Below are positions 21,244 to 33,500 of a stretch of 64,000 bases of DNA, in pieces. The notes under the pieces are model-generated. The model saw only the letters and a list, made by a program, of their open reading frames with translations. It did no database searches and had not been told where the DNA came from. Each line of letters opens with the position of its first letter. The stretch's first letter is position 1. Made by a program: the position numbers and the translations under genes. Source of the DNA: Citrus sinensis (Eukaryota > Streptophyta > Magnoliopsida > Sapindales > Rutaceae); the NCBI RefSeq assembly GCF_022201045.2, contig NC_068556.1:20999501-21063500 (forward strand), in the 5' to 3' direction.

Positions 21244-23778
21244 ATGGCTTTGACTCTAAATCCATCTCCTCTAGTCTTAGCAACACCAACAGTCACAACT
21301 CTAACCAACCAGCACAAAGCCAAAACCACACCGAAAGACTCTCCTTCAATTGGGTCGCTGAAAAACTGCAAAACTTTAAACGAACTCAAGCAACCTCACT
21401 GTCACATATTAAAGCAGGGCCTAGGTCACAAACCCTCTTACATTTCCAAGGTTGTTTGTACATGTGCCCAAATGGGCACTTTTGAAAGCTTGACTTATGC
21501 TCAAAAAGCGTTTGATTATTACATAAAAGATAATGAAACTAGTGCAACTTTGTTCATGTACAATTCTTTGATTAGAGGTTACTCTTGTATTGGACTTGGT
21601 GTTGAAGCTATTTCGCTCTATGTTGAGTTGGTTGGTTTTGGTATTTTGCCTGATAAGTTTACGTTCCCATTTGTGTTAAACGCGTGCACGAAGAGTTCAG
21701 CTTTTGGTGAGGGGGTTCAGGTTCATGGAGCAATCGTCAAGATGGGTTTTGATAGAGATGTGTTTGTAGAGAATTGTTTGATACATTTTTATGGCGAATG
21801 CGGTGACATTGTTGATGGGAGAAGAGTGTTTGATGAAATGTCTGAGAGAAATGTTGTGTCTTGGACTAGTTTGATTTGTGCCTGTGCTAGAAGGGATTTG
21901 CCTAAAGAGGCTGTTTATTTGTTTTTTGAGATGGTAGAGGAAGGTATTAAACCCAATTCTGTTACAATGGTTTGTGTTATTTCTGCTTGTGCCAAGTTGC
22001 AAAATCTTGAATTGGGTGACAGGGTGTGTGCTTATATTGATGAGTTGGGAATGAAGGCGAATGCTCTTATGGTGAATGCACTTGTTGATATGTACATGAA
22101 ATGCGGTGCTGTGGATACTGCAAAACAGCTTTTTGGTGAATGCAAGGATAGGAATTTGGTTTTGTGCAATACAATCATGTCAAACTATGTGCGGTTAGGC
22201 TTGGCAAGAGAAGCACTTGCCATCTTGGATGAGATGCTATTGCATGGGCCAAGACCTGATAGAGTTACTATGCTATCTGCAGTCTCAGCAAGTGCACAGT
22301 TAGGTGATCTTCTATGTGGTAGGATGTGCCATGGTTATGTTTTGAGGAATGGGTTAGAAGGTTGGGATTCCATTTGTAATACTATGATTGACATGTACAT
22401 GAAGTGTGGCAAACAAGAAATGGCATGTAGAATCTTTGATCACATGTCAAACAAGACTGTGGTGTCATGGAACTCTTTGATTGCAGGACTTATTAAGAAT
22501 GGTGATGTGGAGTCAGCTCGTGAAGTTTTCAGTGAGATGCCTGGGAGAGATCACATATCTTGGAACACTATGCTTGGTGGTTTAACGCAAGAGAACATGT
22601 TTGAGGAAGCAATGGAACTTTTCAGAGTGATGCTGAGTGAGAGAATCAAGGTAGATAGGGTGACAATGGTGGGCGTTGCATCTGCTTGTGGATATCTAGG
22701 AGCTCTTGACCTCGCCAAGTGGATCTACGCTTACATTGAAAAAAATGGAATTCACTGTGATATGCAGCTTGCAACAGCCTTAGTAGACATGTTTGCCAGG
22801 TGTGGTGATCCTCAAAGAGCAATGCAAGTGTTCAGAAGAATGGAGAAAAGAGATGTGTCTGCCTGGACTGCTGCCATTGGTGCAATGGCCATGGAGGGAA
22901 ATGGTGAACAAGCAGTGGAACTTTTTAATGAGATGCTAAGACAAGGGATAAAACCAGACAGCATAGTATTTGTGGGAGTATTGACAGCCTGCAGTCATGG
23001 TGGATTAGTGAATCAAGGCTGGCACCTTTTCAGGTCCATGACAGATATCCATGGAGTCTCCCCACAAATTGTCCATTATGGATGCATGGTTGATTTACTT
23101 GGCCGAGCTGGGTTGTTGGGAGAAGCTCTAGATCTCATTAAGAGCATGCCAGTGGAGCCTAATGATGTAATTTGGGGATCTTTGTTAGCTGCTTGCCAGA
23201 AGCACCAAAACGTTGATATAGCAGCATATGCTGCTGAAAGAATAACTGAACTGGATCCTGAGAAGTCGGGGGTTCATGTGCTTCTATCAAACATATATGC
23301 ATCAGCTGGAAAATGGACAAATGTTGCAAGAGTGAGGCTACAGATGAAGGAGCAAGGGATTCGTAAATTGCCTGGATCAAGTTCTATAGAGGTTAATGGA
23401 AAAGTTCACGAGTTCACTTCTGGTGATGAATCTCACCCGGAAATGAATAACATTTCATCAATGCTACGCGAGATGAACTGCAGACTCAGAGATGCTGGCT
23501 ATGTTCCTGACCTTACTAATGTTCTACTTGATGTTGATGAGCAAGAGAAAAAGTATTTGCTGAGCCATCATAGTGAAAAACTGGCTATGGCCTTTGGACT
23601 GATCAGTACAAGTAAAACGATGCCCATTCGTGTTGTTAAGAATCTGCGACTGTGCTGTGATTGCCACTCATTTGCCAAACTAGTCTCAAAAGTATATGAT
23701 CGGGAAATTATTGTCAGAGATAATAATAGATTCCACTTTTTCCGGCAAGGGTCTTGTTCTTGTAGTGATTTTTGGTAA
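21244..23778 (+). CDS. YS1: DYW-type pentatricopeptide repeat protein, YS1-like, chloroplast RNA editing
   Basis: One uninterrupted frame of 844 residues. An N-terminal serine/threonine-rich stretch without repeats resembles a chloroplast transit peptide. From about residue 100 PPR repeats follow in P-L-S order (for example MYNSLIRGYSCIGLGVEAIS, ERNVVSWTSLICAC, KTVVSWNSLIAGLIKNGDVE). E motifs are at about 630-720 and a C-terminal DYW deaminase domain follows, with HSEKLAMAFG and the CCDCHSFAKLVSK zinc residues. The last three residues are DFW instead of DYW. Length and position next to RDM1 match Arabidopsis YS1 (At3g22690), a factor for editing rpoB transcripts in chloroplasts. The target base in this species is inferred. 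The start is the first in-frame ATG, about 60 bases after a TATA-like box. Confidence 0.92.
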   Translation: MALTLNPSPLVLATPTVTTLTNQHKAKTTPKDSPSIGSLKNCKTLNELKQPHCHILKQGLGHKPSYISKVVCTCAQMGTFESLTYAQKAFDYYIKDNETSATLFMYNSLIRGYSCIGLGVEAISLYVELVGFGILPDKFTFPFVLNACTKSSAFGEGVQVHGAIVKMGFDRDVFVENCLIHFYGECGDIVDGRRVFDEMSERNVVSWTSLICACARRDLPKEAVYLFFEMVEEGIKPNSVTMVCVISACAKLQNLELGDRVCAYIDELGMKANALMVNALVDMYMKCGAVDTAKQLFGECKDRNLVLCNTIMSNYVRLGLAREALAILDEMLLHGPRPDRVTMLSAVSASAQLGDLLCGRMCHGYVLRNGLEGWDSICNTMIDMYMKCGKQEMACRIFDHMSNKTVVSWNSLIAGLIKNGDVESAREVFSEMPGRDHISWNTMLGGLTQENMFEEAMELFRVMLSERIKVDRVTMVGVASACGYLGALDLAKWIYAYIEKNGIHCDMQLATALVDMFARCGDPQRAMQVFRRMEKRDVSAWTAAIGAMAMEGNGEQAVELFNEMLRQGIKPDSIVFVGVLTACSHGGLVNQGWHLFRSMTDIHGVSPQIVHYGCMVDLLGRAGLLGEALDLIKSMPVEPNDVIWGSLLAACQKHQNVDIAAYAAERITELDPEKSGVHVLLSNIYASAGKWTNVARVRLQMKEQGIRKLPGSSSIEVNGKVHEFTSGDESHPEMNNISSMLREMNCRLRDAGYVPDLTNVLLDVDEQEKKYLLSHHSEKLAMAFGLISTSKTMPIRVVKNLRLCCDCHSFAKLVSKVYDREIIVRDNNRFHFFRQGSCSCSDFW

Positions 23779-24227
23779 TAAGAAAAAGAAGATGTGTATA
23801 TATATATAGAGAGAGAGAGAGAGAGAAGCGATCAGGTGATCAAGCCCTTGTATATCATTGTTATGCTAATGTCAACTTAGTCAGTTATTCATACATCACC
23901 CTACAATTACGAGCCCTCTATCCAAGAGAATATCAGTTAATATTAGATCAAGGAACCAACATCCGTGCGAGGAGACAACACTAAAGACAGCAGTTTATTT
24001 AAAGAAATAAAGAACTTATTGATGTTTTTCATTTCAAATTGATGTCAGTACAGATTCTAACTACACTAGAAAAAAATGAAAGCCAGGCGAATGAAAATTG
24101 ATGAGTCTCTCTTCTGGATGCAGTTCGTGAATCTGTACCTACATTGAAGAAATTAAAGAACATCCGACACTCAGCACCCAGGCAAATGAAAACCGACAAG
24201 TCTCTCTTCTGGATGTGGTTCATGACT
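23779..24227. other. shared 3' region between convergent PPR and RDM1 genes
   Basis: The two genes end tail to tail here, about 450 bases apart. A (GA)n run lies at about 23808-23826. A near-identical 48-base block occurs at 24084-24131 and again at 24179-24226, the second copy abutting the RDM1 stop codon. Confidence 0.7.
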
Positions 24228-26042
24228 TCACAGGACTTGAGGACTTGAGGACTTGGTGGAATCTGGAGACTTGGGGGAATTCAGGGTAATAGAATCGATA
24301 AACACATAATGCATTGGATCTGAAAGCCAGAGTTTGGCTAGATGATGATGACATGAGGTAAGCCGGTGAACTTCTTCAATGAGCCAGACGGTGGCTTCAG
24401 CTTTACAAGGATGGACTATAGAATCCAGCGGCTTGTGTTCATCCTCAGTGCCAAATCTCAACTGGTCCCACTGCTTGAGGTGAATATTAGTGAGGTAGTG
24501 CAAGGGTTGCTCATACAATTGCTTAATAGAGTTGCCTAATCCTACCCATGAGGTAAACGGGATAATAGAACTGCGTTGTGTTGGGATTGGCAGCTGCTTC
24601 ATGTACTCCTGATACATTTCCGCTCTTCTGAACAATGAACCTGCATGAAAGCATGTTCACAACAGTGACTTTAGAGAGTATGCTGAATCTAAGTAAACTG
24701 TGAAAGCAAATCTACAGTAAGCAAGGAATAAATGTATTGAACACAAAGCACAAAGAATGAGAAACCGCAAAAGTGATGTACACATTATGGCAACTACAAA
24801 TGGAAATTATATATTAGCTAAAGAAACTATGTCTGAGATACCTTCTAGCATCAAAAGTTATACAAGCATACACAACTTTGCCAACTACTATGACCCAAAC
24901 AAATTTCTTTGACATGGTCATTAAGCTTCTGAATTGCATTCCTCTTTTGAGTAAGTGGCTAGGAAACTTATTCAACAAAGCATATGCTCAGTATATGATA
25001 TAAATGACACAAAGGAAAACAGCCTATTTTGTAATGGAAACATCCTAAATTTCATTTTAAAAAGTGAGAGCAGAGTAAGAATCTATTCGGTCCTTAGCCA
25101 CTTCTCAGCAGATTTCAAAATGCAAAATTGCCGGCTGACAATTCATACGACTGATGTTACACTGAATCCAAAAGGCTATTAGAACTCCTCCATAGAAAAG
25201 ATGACATTCTTACAGAATTTTTCAACACTACAAATCTAAAGTACAAGAAGTTGCTGTGTGCAACACAGGAGACAACAAGGCTCAATCCAAAGCTACACAT
25301 CGTACTGTCATAAGTGCCAAGCTCATGAACACCTACTTATAAAATTAGTACAAAGCACTGAAGAGATTCTAGAAGGGGTTCATTTGTAAGTAATCCTAAG
25401 GGAATCCTACTAGATCTAAGAGATCTCGTAGCCATGAGACTCGAGACACATTGGTAATTCTTTACATCTCCTGTCTACAGGTTTTCATTTTACTTGACAA
25501 ATCCTATATAAAGGATTGCAGTAGTTACATTCATTCAGAAATATAAAAGATTCTCAGAGCTCTCTCATTCTCCCATGGGCTATTTCTGTTTTGATTTGCT
25601 GTACTTAGTCTTAGGTTAGTATTGCTTACCTTTTTCATTCAATCCTTGGCATTTTTGCTTTTGGATGTTCTCAACTTCAAGTGAGAAACAAAGGCAACTG
25701 TTGAAGGAGAGTAGTGTAAGATTCTGCTAACCCGGAAAAAGATTTTTAACAACAATAATGGATAATACTTGTGCCCTAGCAGTTTTCCCAGTAGTTTCCT
25801 TATTTTAAGTGACTTTTTAATGATCTAAACTAAAGAAACAGTAATCAGATAATGCAAAACGAAGGTCCTGAATCCCACCAAGTAGAAATACCTTCAGAAG
25901 TTAATTCTTTGGTAGGTTGATCAATTGTCATATCATTGCTTGACTGTCGACCATCAAGCCCATTGTCAGCATCTCCATCTGAAGCAGAATCATCTGATGA
26001 TATAACATCAACCTGATCACCCCACGGCATTGGCCTCTTCAT
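24228..26042 (-). CDS. RDM1: RDM1, RNA-directed DNA methylation factor
   Basis: Two coding exons on the minus strand (26042-25892 and 24640-24228), split by a 1251-bp intron, give 187 residues. The junction restores [20 protein letters not shown], which matches the conserved core of Arabidopsis RDM1 (163 residues). The rest of the core is also clear: [20 protein letters not shown], then HYLTN, then [18 protein letters not shown]1 is the small nuclear protein that joins DRD1 and DMS3 in the DDR complex, recruits Pol V, and binds single-stranded methylated DNA. The Met reported as needed for that binding (Met50 in Arabidopsis) is kept as Met59. The N terminus is acidic and rich in Ser/Asp. The tail is about 20 residues longer than in Arabidopsis, rich in Ser/Pro, and partly encoded by an AGGACTTG repeat. 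Confidence 0.95.
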
Positions 26043-28230
26043 AGCTGATTATTAGTCAAAGACAACTGAAGATCCTTATCACAGGAAGCCTGGGCAAGCT
26101 ACAATAAAAACAAAACAACAAGAAAAGTTAGCCAAAAAAAAAGGATAAAACTGCACCCATCAACTTATAAGCCTTAGCGGCAACATATTAGCAAATCAAA
26201 ACATTACAAATGACAAATGCTTTTGCAGTCAATTCACCATCTTCCGAAATCAAATTACACAAGAAACAGCAACAAAATAGACAAAATTACAACAAATAGC
26301 AAACTTAAGTATTTCAGTTAAAACTTCACATTTCATAACTGTATCAAACGATAAACAAGATTACTCGAGAACCCATCTTGGGTTTCACAATTCTCAGCTA
26401 ATGGAATCTTTTCTAGTCATTTTCTCTTATAAACAGAAGAAATACCACGACCCAATTGGCTAAACTAAGTTTGCATACATAAAAGATACATACATTAATG
26501 GATAAATTAGCCTACTCTAGAACCGTTCTTGGCTTGAAATTTAAACAAGAAACACATAAACAGTTAAAGAAACAACATAAACAGAACATGCAGTGAAATA
26601 AATTAAAATAAAAACTTACATCGAGATAGGAGAATCTGGGGGTTTGTGCAATGCTGCATGTAAGAGAGAGTATGCTTGATACTAAATTTTTTTTTTCCCC
26701 CTTAAATTTTCCTTTGGTGTAGCTACCCAAGTGGCATAAATTTGCAGGAGAGGCAGCAAATTTCAAGATAGAGTTATCTGAGTTTAATTACAAGCTTAAG
26801 GGTGTGACTAGGCGAAGAAGAAAACGCACAGAATTGATCGTGTAAATCAAAGTCAGCAGCAGTTAAATTAAAAAACCCAACACGCTGTTAATGGATCCAA
26901 GTAGTATCCAACTGCTTCATTTCATGTACTTGTATTGGACTCTTTTAGAGATCAATAGTCGAAGGTGGGGTTATTTGCACTGTCAACACTCTTGTTTTAA
27001 TAAAATAATGTATTACAAAATTATTTATTATTTAATTATTAATAAGAATAATTTAATTATTTTAAACACTCATATAGTAAACTCATTATTCAACATATAA
27101 TAATTTATTTTTAACATCTTAAAAAATACTTCATTTGAACATGCAACATAATATTTTAAACTATTTTGAAGACAAAATATTTATAAGCCTTACATTTTTT
27201 AAGAAATAAAATTAACTGAAATTATAGTAAAAGTGCTCTTTTTTTTTTTATCTTTGATTTTAAAAAATAAATAAAACCACTCTAAACCTATTAACCCAGT
27301 AAACATCTTCTTCTTCTTCTTTTTTGTGTCACATGACAATTTATTTTTCAATTGTCACTGGGGTAGTGAAAGTTTATATATCTTGATCTTAAAGAATTTT
27401 TAGGAGAAGTATGGAATACATTCTTTATTTAATGACAACTAATAAGTAAAATTATTTTTGAAAAATTGTTTAAAACTTAGACTTAATTCTATTGTTGCAA
27501 GCTATATTTCTTAAAAAATTTCTTTGAACGTGCTGAATTTGAATGATTTAAGTAGAGATTTTTTTTTTGAATTTTAAAGAGTGTACAAAGTAAAAATTAA
27601 ATTTTTAAATTTAGTATATGTGTGTATAGAATAATAGAGTGTTCAAAACAATTTTTATAATGCAAATAACCCTACCCATAGTTCAACAGTAAGAGCTACC
27701 TCATAATTTCTTTACATTACTTTGCTTTAATTATTTTAAAAATTTTAACTATAAAAATTCGGAAATTTAATTCTATTATTTTTTTGAAGTAATTCTAATA
27801 GTTAGTCTCACCTTAATTTACAAAAAGTTTACGATATTTTAATTTATAATAATATTATGCTTACTTAGTGGAAATATTTATTCCTGTAACATTAATAAGT
27901 TATTGTCACATGTATAAAATTAATTAATTTTATTAGTGATTATTAACATATAATTTTTATTATTCAATTAATAAATGCACATAAGATACTAGATGAGGTT
28001 TTGTCATCATTAATATGTATCCTTTTTTTTTTTTTTTTCAATATACACCAATCACAAGTTTTTCGGTGATGATATTGCTATGATTCTAAAATTAAGGAAA
28101 AAGGAAAATTGTTGATGTCTAAATACAAAATTACCTTTATTACAAGGAACACATTTAAGCCCCCAGTAATGTGATTAGTTGGGCACAAATTCCGGTTGGT
28201 TCAGTTCTCCGTTTGTTTTGTTCGTTTTAA
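26043..28230. other. RDM1 5' leader with intron, then AT-rich spacer
   Basis: On the minus strand a leader exon probably ends at the GAT|GTAAGTTTT donor near 26620, and an acceptor TTTATTGTAG lies near 26100, so RDM1 likely has a leader intron of about 520 bp. From about 26900 to 28230 the sequence is very AT-rich and no gene was recognised. Confidence 0.5.
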
Positions 28231-28289
28231 ATGAGCAATCCAAAACGCGACGGTCCAAAACTTCAAACCGGCCGGCGGCCGCTCACTGA

Positions 28290-29908
28290 AAATGCCACCA
28301 AAACACGATATTTGGAAGCTATTGTCACAATCCCATTTACAAAAGCATCACAAAATCAATCCTTTGGGTTGCTTATTGTGCAATCGTCATTGCATCACCA
28401 ACGAGTTAACCGGGCTACCTAGTTGGCTCAAATTCTTTGACACCCAAAGCCCAGATGAGGATTTTGTCATCCTTCACTTGCCAGTTGGGTTGAGAGTCTT
28501 AAACTGAACGAACAAAGTAGAATTTCCAGCCATGCACTGAGTGAAGACCATGAAACTGATGTAGATAAAGTTAGCGAAATTCTCAGGAAGCGTTACCCCT
28601 CACCTGATAAAGTTGTTGAAGCTTTAAAGTGGTATGGTGTGAGTGTATCAAACAGTTTGGTTGAGCAAATATTGAGCTGATTTAGCAATGACTGGACTCC
28701 AGCTTTTGCTTCACTCGGGCAAAAACACAAACAGGTTATATGCACACGCCAGAAACGTATAACGCAATGGTTGAGGCATTAGGAAAATCAAAGAAGTTTG
28801 GTCTTATGTGGGAATTAGTTAAAGAAATTGATGAGTTAAGTAATGGGTATGTTTCATTGGCTGCAATGAGTACGGTTATGAGGAGGCTGGTAAGAGGCGG
28901 TGATGATGCAATTGAGGATTTTAGAGGAACCAAAAAATATGGAGTCCAAAAGGATACAAGGGCAATGAGCGTATTAATGGATACATTGGTAAAAAGGAAC
29001 AGTGTTGCGCATGCTTATAAAGTGTTCCTTAAGTTCAAAGATTGCATATCTTTGAGTTCTCAAATTTTTGATGTTTTGATACATGGATGGTGCAAAACTA
29101 GGAAGTCAGACTATGCTCAGAAAGCTATGAAAGAGATGTTTCAACACGGATTTAGCCCCGATGGAGTTTCTTATACTTGCTTCATTGAGCATTATTGTCG
29201 CGAAAAGGATTTTCGTAAAGTTGATTATACTTTGAAAGAGATGCAAGAAAAAGGGTGCAAGCCAAGTGTTATTACTTGTACCATTGTTATGCATGCGTTG
29301 GAGAAAGCAAAGCAGATATATGAAGCATTGAAGGTTTATGAGAAGATGAAAAGTGATGACTGCTTAACCGATACTTCGTTTTATAGTTCATTGATCTTCA
29401 TTTTGAGTAAAGCAGTAAGGGTTAAAGGGTGCTAATGAGATATTTGAAGATATGAAAAAGCAGGGAATAGTTTTTGATTTATAATACGATGATTTCTTCT
29501 GCTTGTGTGCGTTCGGAGGAGGGGAATGCATTAAAATTGCGTCAAAAGATAGAGGAGGATTCATGCAAGCCTGATTGTGAGACTCATGCACGGTCGTTGA
29601 AGATGTGCTGTCATAAGAAGAGGATGAAGGTGTTTTAACTTCTTGTTAACTCACATGTTTAAGAATGATGTGAGTATGGGATGCTAGTACTTAATCTTAT
29701 GCGAGGTTGGCGTGTGGGCTAATTGAGAGCGGGAAAGTTGAACCGGCTGGCTTTCTCATTTTTTGAAGAAATGTTGTCAAAGGGAATAGTTCCGCAGGAA
29801 AGCACACACAAGATGTTGGCGGAGGAACTTGAGAAGAAAAGCTTGGGGAATGCAAAGGAACGAATTGACGAGTTGTTGACACATGCAACTGAGCAAAGGA
29901 CATTTTAA
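28290..29908 (+). pseudogene. decayed mitochondrial-type P-class PPR gene (At3g22670-like)
   Basis: Similarity to one PPR protein runs through all three forward frames. The order is ELTGLPSWLKFFDTQSPDED, a one-base loss near 28469, then SLASWVES and VSEILRKRYPSPD. An in-frame TGA (about 28678) then stands where Arg is expected, and another shift near 28720 follows. Next comes a long open part (28740-29430) with TPETYNAMVEALGKSKKFGL and VSYTCFIEHYCREKDFRKV. Two more shifts lie near 29427 and 29478, then YNTMISSACVRSEEGNALKL and CCHKKRMKV, a broken stretch, and finally LIESGKLNRLAFSFFEEM to the stop at 29908. At least five frame lesions rule out a working protein. The relative At3g22670 sits beside RDM1 in Arabidopsis too, so this is probably the decayed ortholog rather than a transposed copy. 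Confidence 0.88.
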
Positions 29909-30563
29909 CGGTTACTTTTAGAATTCCTGTTGAGGTATTACAGTTCAATTTGATTCTGATTGCTATTCGTTTCCTTGAGTTCTTTGTAGTTGTTGGATAC
30001 GATGATTTGAGCAACAGTTTCTATCACATTTCAGGAGCAATTTCAGCTTGAGCAATGTAAGCGTCCAACAATTGGGATGCTATTTCAGAAATAACTTTAT
30101 AACATCTGTAAGTCTAAGTTCACTGTAACAAACAGGAGGATTGATGTTTTTTAACAAACACAATTAAGAGAAGCCAACGTGGTGGAGAACAGACCCGGAT
30201 GAATCGAATCAATCACATTAATTGGGTTAAAATTTGGATCGGTTCAGTTCACCCTTTGATTGAAAAAGAGGTAGGCATCGGTTCGGTTTTCTTCAATGGA
30301 ACTGCGCCGAACTATAATTCATCGGTTCGATTTACTTCATTTGGGTAAGTACGAACTAAATAAAGAATCAATTAGGTCATCTTCGATTCAGCTCAAAGTT
30401 AAGAAATTATAAATGAATTTCTTTCGACACATGACTGAAAAAGGATTTGAAAGTTGGCCCAATAAATTTTTTAAATAAATTTTGATTTTATTTGACTAAA
30501 AATAAAATTATATTGATAATATCATCTGACATTTAGCAAAAAATATTATCTCATAGATATTGT
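29909..30563. other. spacer between convergent PPR pseudogene and SUV3
   Basis: GGTTCGGTT-rich text at about 30235-30330 resembles subterminal parts of plant transposons, but no ends could be fixed. The part next to 30564 is probably SUV3 3' UTR. Confidence 0.45.
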
Positions 30564-33500
30564 TTAACATCTCGAGACAACAGCAGAGTTTAATTTAGGT
30601 CGTGGCGTTACTTTCTTTACCCTCGGCTTCTGCCACCCGAGCCTCTCGAGAAATTCCTCAATCAACCTACAGCTCGGAATTAGAACACAATGAGACATGA
30701 AGCTATATGAAAAAAGGCCGGTTATGAGCACAGAGACCCTAAAATGAACTCACATGCTGCAGATAGCCTTCTGTGAAGCTGCCAGCTCACGATCCGGGAA
30801 CGATTCTTCCAACCGGAAACTCAGCCACACGTAGAGATCCAAGACCTTTGGTAGTCACACCAACAATAAAATACAATAACAGAAAACGAACTCAACATAT
30901 TATCAGACAAACTAAGTGTTCTCTTCAGAAAAACCATTTAACTACATCTTCCTATCATGGCAGTAAGCAAAAATACAGAATTCTAGGTAACTCATCCCCT
31001 GCTCCTTCCTTATTCAGTCTTGTATCTTTCCCTAGACTCAAACCACAACAGTTATATAATTTTTATTCCGATCAATAAATACTATCTTCCAAATTTTACT
31101 AGCATTAACAAATTTGCAAATAACTTATTTTTAACTTTTACCAATAATCCTTTTCACCAGTAATTCTGTACCAGAAAAATCCAACTTCAGAAATTTTGCT
31201 TGGTTTTTCAGTTTCTCTAATGAGCTAAAAAATTTGCCACCTCTATCCTTCAAAGATAATACTTGTCCTACCTCAAACTAAAGAGTATAGATAACGCTTT
31301 AAAACAAAAAGTCAAAAAGCCCAACCTTGTGAATAGATTCAAGCTCCCTAAGTGCAGCCTGTGTTTTTGGCACCTGAAGTGTACCTGGTGTAAATATTTC
31401 TCGAAGCTGGACAATCCCTTTCTTTGAATAATTTGTTGCAAACTGATCCATCAAAACAGCTAGATCATATTAGTTGCCTCATCCAAAATGAAAAGATACT
31501 ATTGTGTTTGAAAGCTACATATACCTGTGTGAGTCCCTGAGATGAAATGTCGTCATTCATATCAACTGGACTGCACATCAAAAGTATTAATTAATTTGAA
31601 ACTGACATTTTTAGAGATATTTGGCAAGAGCATCCAGTAAGTTTTCTGGTCATACAATGCCCTAAAATAATATGCTCAATCTGTTTCTCCATGAAGAAAA
31701 GGTTTCGATCAACAGGAAATTTTCCATTGAACAAACACATGGAAAACACAAAGCCATGGACCGTAATTTCCTTTCCAGTACTTTCCTTGGGACAGCATAA
31801 CTCAAGCACAAATTGTTATGTGAACAAGCTTCAAGTCATTTAGGGTCATAACTAACGTTACCTGATACAGAAAAGGTACTTTTCATGCAACCGAAGGGGC
31901 AACTGATCAATAACAGTAGCAACTTTCTGATGAAAACAAACTATAATCAGTTCTTGTATTAAAGAAGACATAAGACCAATAATAGCCTAAAAGCATGAGT
32001 TGAATAGCTGATAGAAAAAGCACAAAATTTTAGGAAGGGAAAAAAAAATACCAATACTTCTTCACAATTGGCAAAGAAATAGTTCTCGGATAATTTAGCA
32101 TTCTCAAGGAAATGCTCCTGCCAACACACATAAAAAGCATGTCAAACAATTTTATGTCAAGGGATAAAAGGAAGCCAATGAACATAAATATTTGAAGACA
32201 TTTTAGTATAAGGTTGTGCATCAACAAATTTCACAATTTGACAAAACAAATACTTCTGTGATATTAAAATGATTGACTTAGAAATTAAACAACTATATAC
32301 CATGACTTCCAACAGTGACCAAGATAAATTGTTTTACTCAATCAAGACAAATTAAGTTTCAATCAGAAATGAAAACTGCAGCAGAAAATAAAGGTAACTG
32401 ACAACATCAAATTACTCTTTGACATCACTCAATGAGTAAAAAGGAACTTTCAGGCTTGATCAATTGCACAAAGGGGTGATAATTGGTTGCTATGATGTTC
32501 CAATAGATTCTAATTGAGAACCATGCATATTAAATTTCTCTGTCAATATTTTTTGAGCATCACAAATATAGTTAATGAAAACCGTTGTGATTACTTTTGA
32601 TCACTTGAGGCAATAAAAAAAAAATTGGCTTTATTTCTCTTTCTGGCTTCTAAATATGTCACTAACATCCTGGAAACGAAAATAATGTAGCAGATAGCTC
32701 TCTCCAACACTGAATGGTTCATGTCTCCCTCTGTCCCTAAGTGCCTAGGTTCCACTTTTCTTTCTCTATCTCTTCTCTCTCAGATGCATGCATGCATACA
32801 CTGCAATTTTGATAATCTATAGAGAAGAAAAAGTACATGAAGAACACATAAGCACATATAGTCATCTTCTAATGAGAGAAGACAAACTCCAACGTACTAA
32901 AGGAGAAAAACCTCTGCATCGGAGTATGTGATTTTCTTGTCTTTTGGATTGGTCCTCAGTTCATAAAATGAGGGTTTCCTCATTTAAAGATGACTACTCA
33001 CACGAACTCCAAAAGCAAAACGACAAAAAAAAACACTAGATTGGAGTGTATCTTCTCATCTTTAGGTTACTCCTCACTTTAGTAAAAAGATGGTTTCCTC
33101 ATTACAAGATAACAAGCATAGAGATTAACAGATACAGATTGATAGACAAAATAAAGCTAATTGTGAAAGTCATGAAATAACCTACCAATATTCCATAGAG
33201 GCTGCTGTCTGGATGGAGTCGTGAATACATGTAAATCAGGTCAAAATTAGGAAATAGTCCAGCAGACTGCATTGCAAAAGTTACTGTGGTTTTAGCACAC
33301 AAGCATAAGGAAAGCATGATGCAAAACAACCTATCAGAATTAACAAGCCAGTCGTTGACTTGACAAGCTCCACCAAGATGCTTAAACACAATATATTTTC
33401 AAATGGAAACTTTGACAGTGGCTACTTCAGTAATAACATATTTACCTCTAGCATTGGTGATGGCTCTAGCAGTGATTTATGAAGCAAGGGTAGATCCTCT

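Noticed and set aside
21697-22002. 101-residue frame on the minus strand inside the YS1-like gene
   Set aside because: It is the mirror of a conserved PPR coding frame and has no domain of its own.
25370-25640. LTR-like text with TATATAAAGG in the RDM1 intron
   Set aside because: No TG...CA ends, target duplication or primer site could be fixed, so a retroelement call is not supported.
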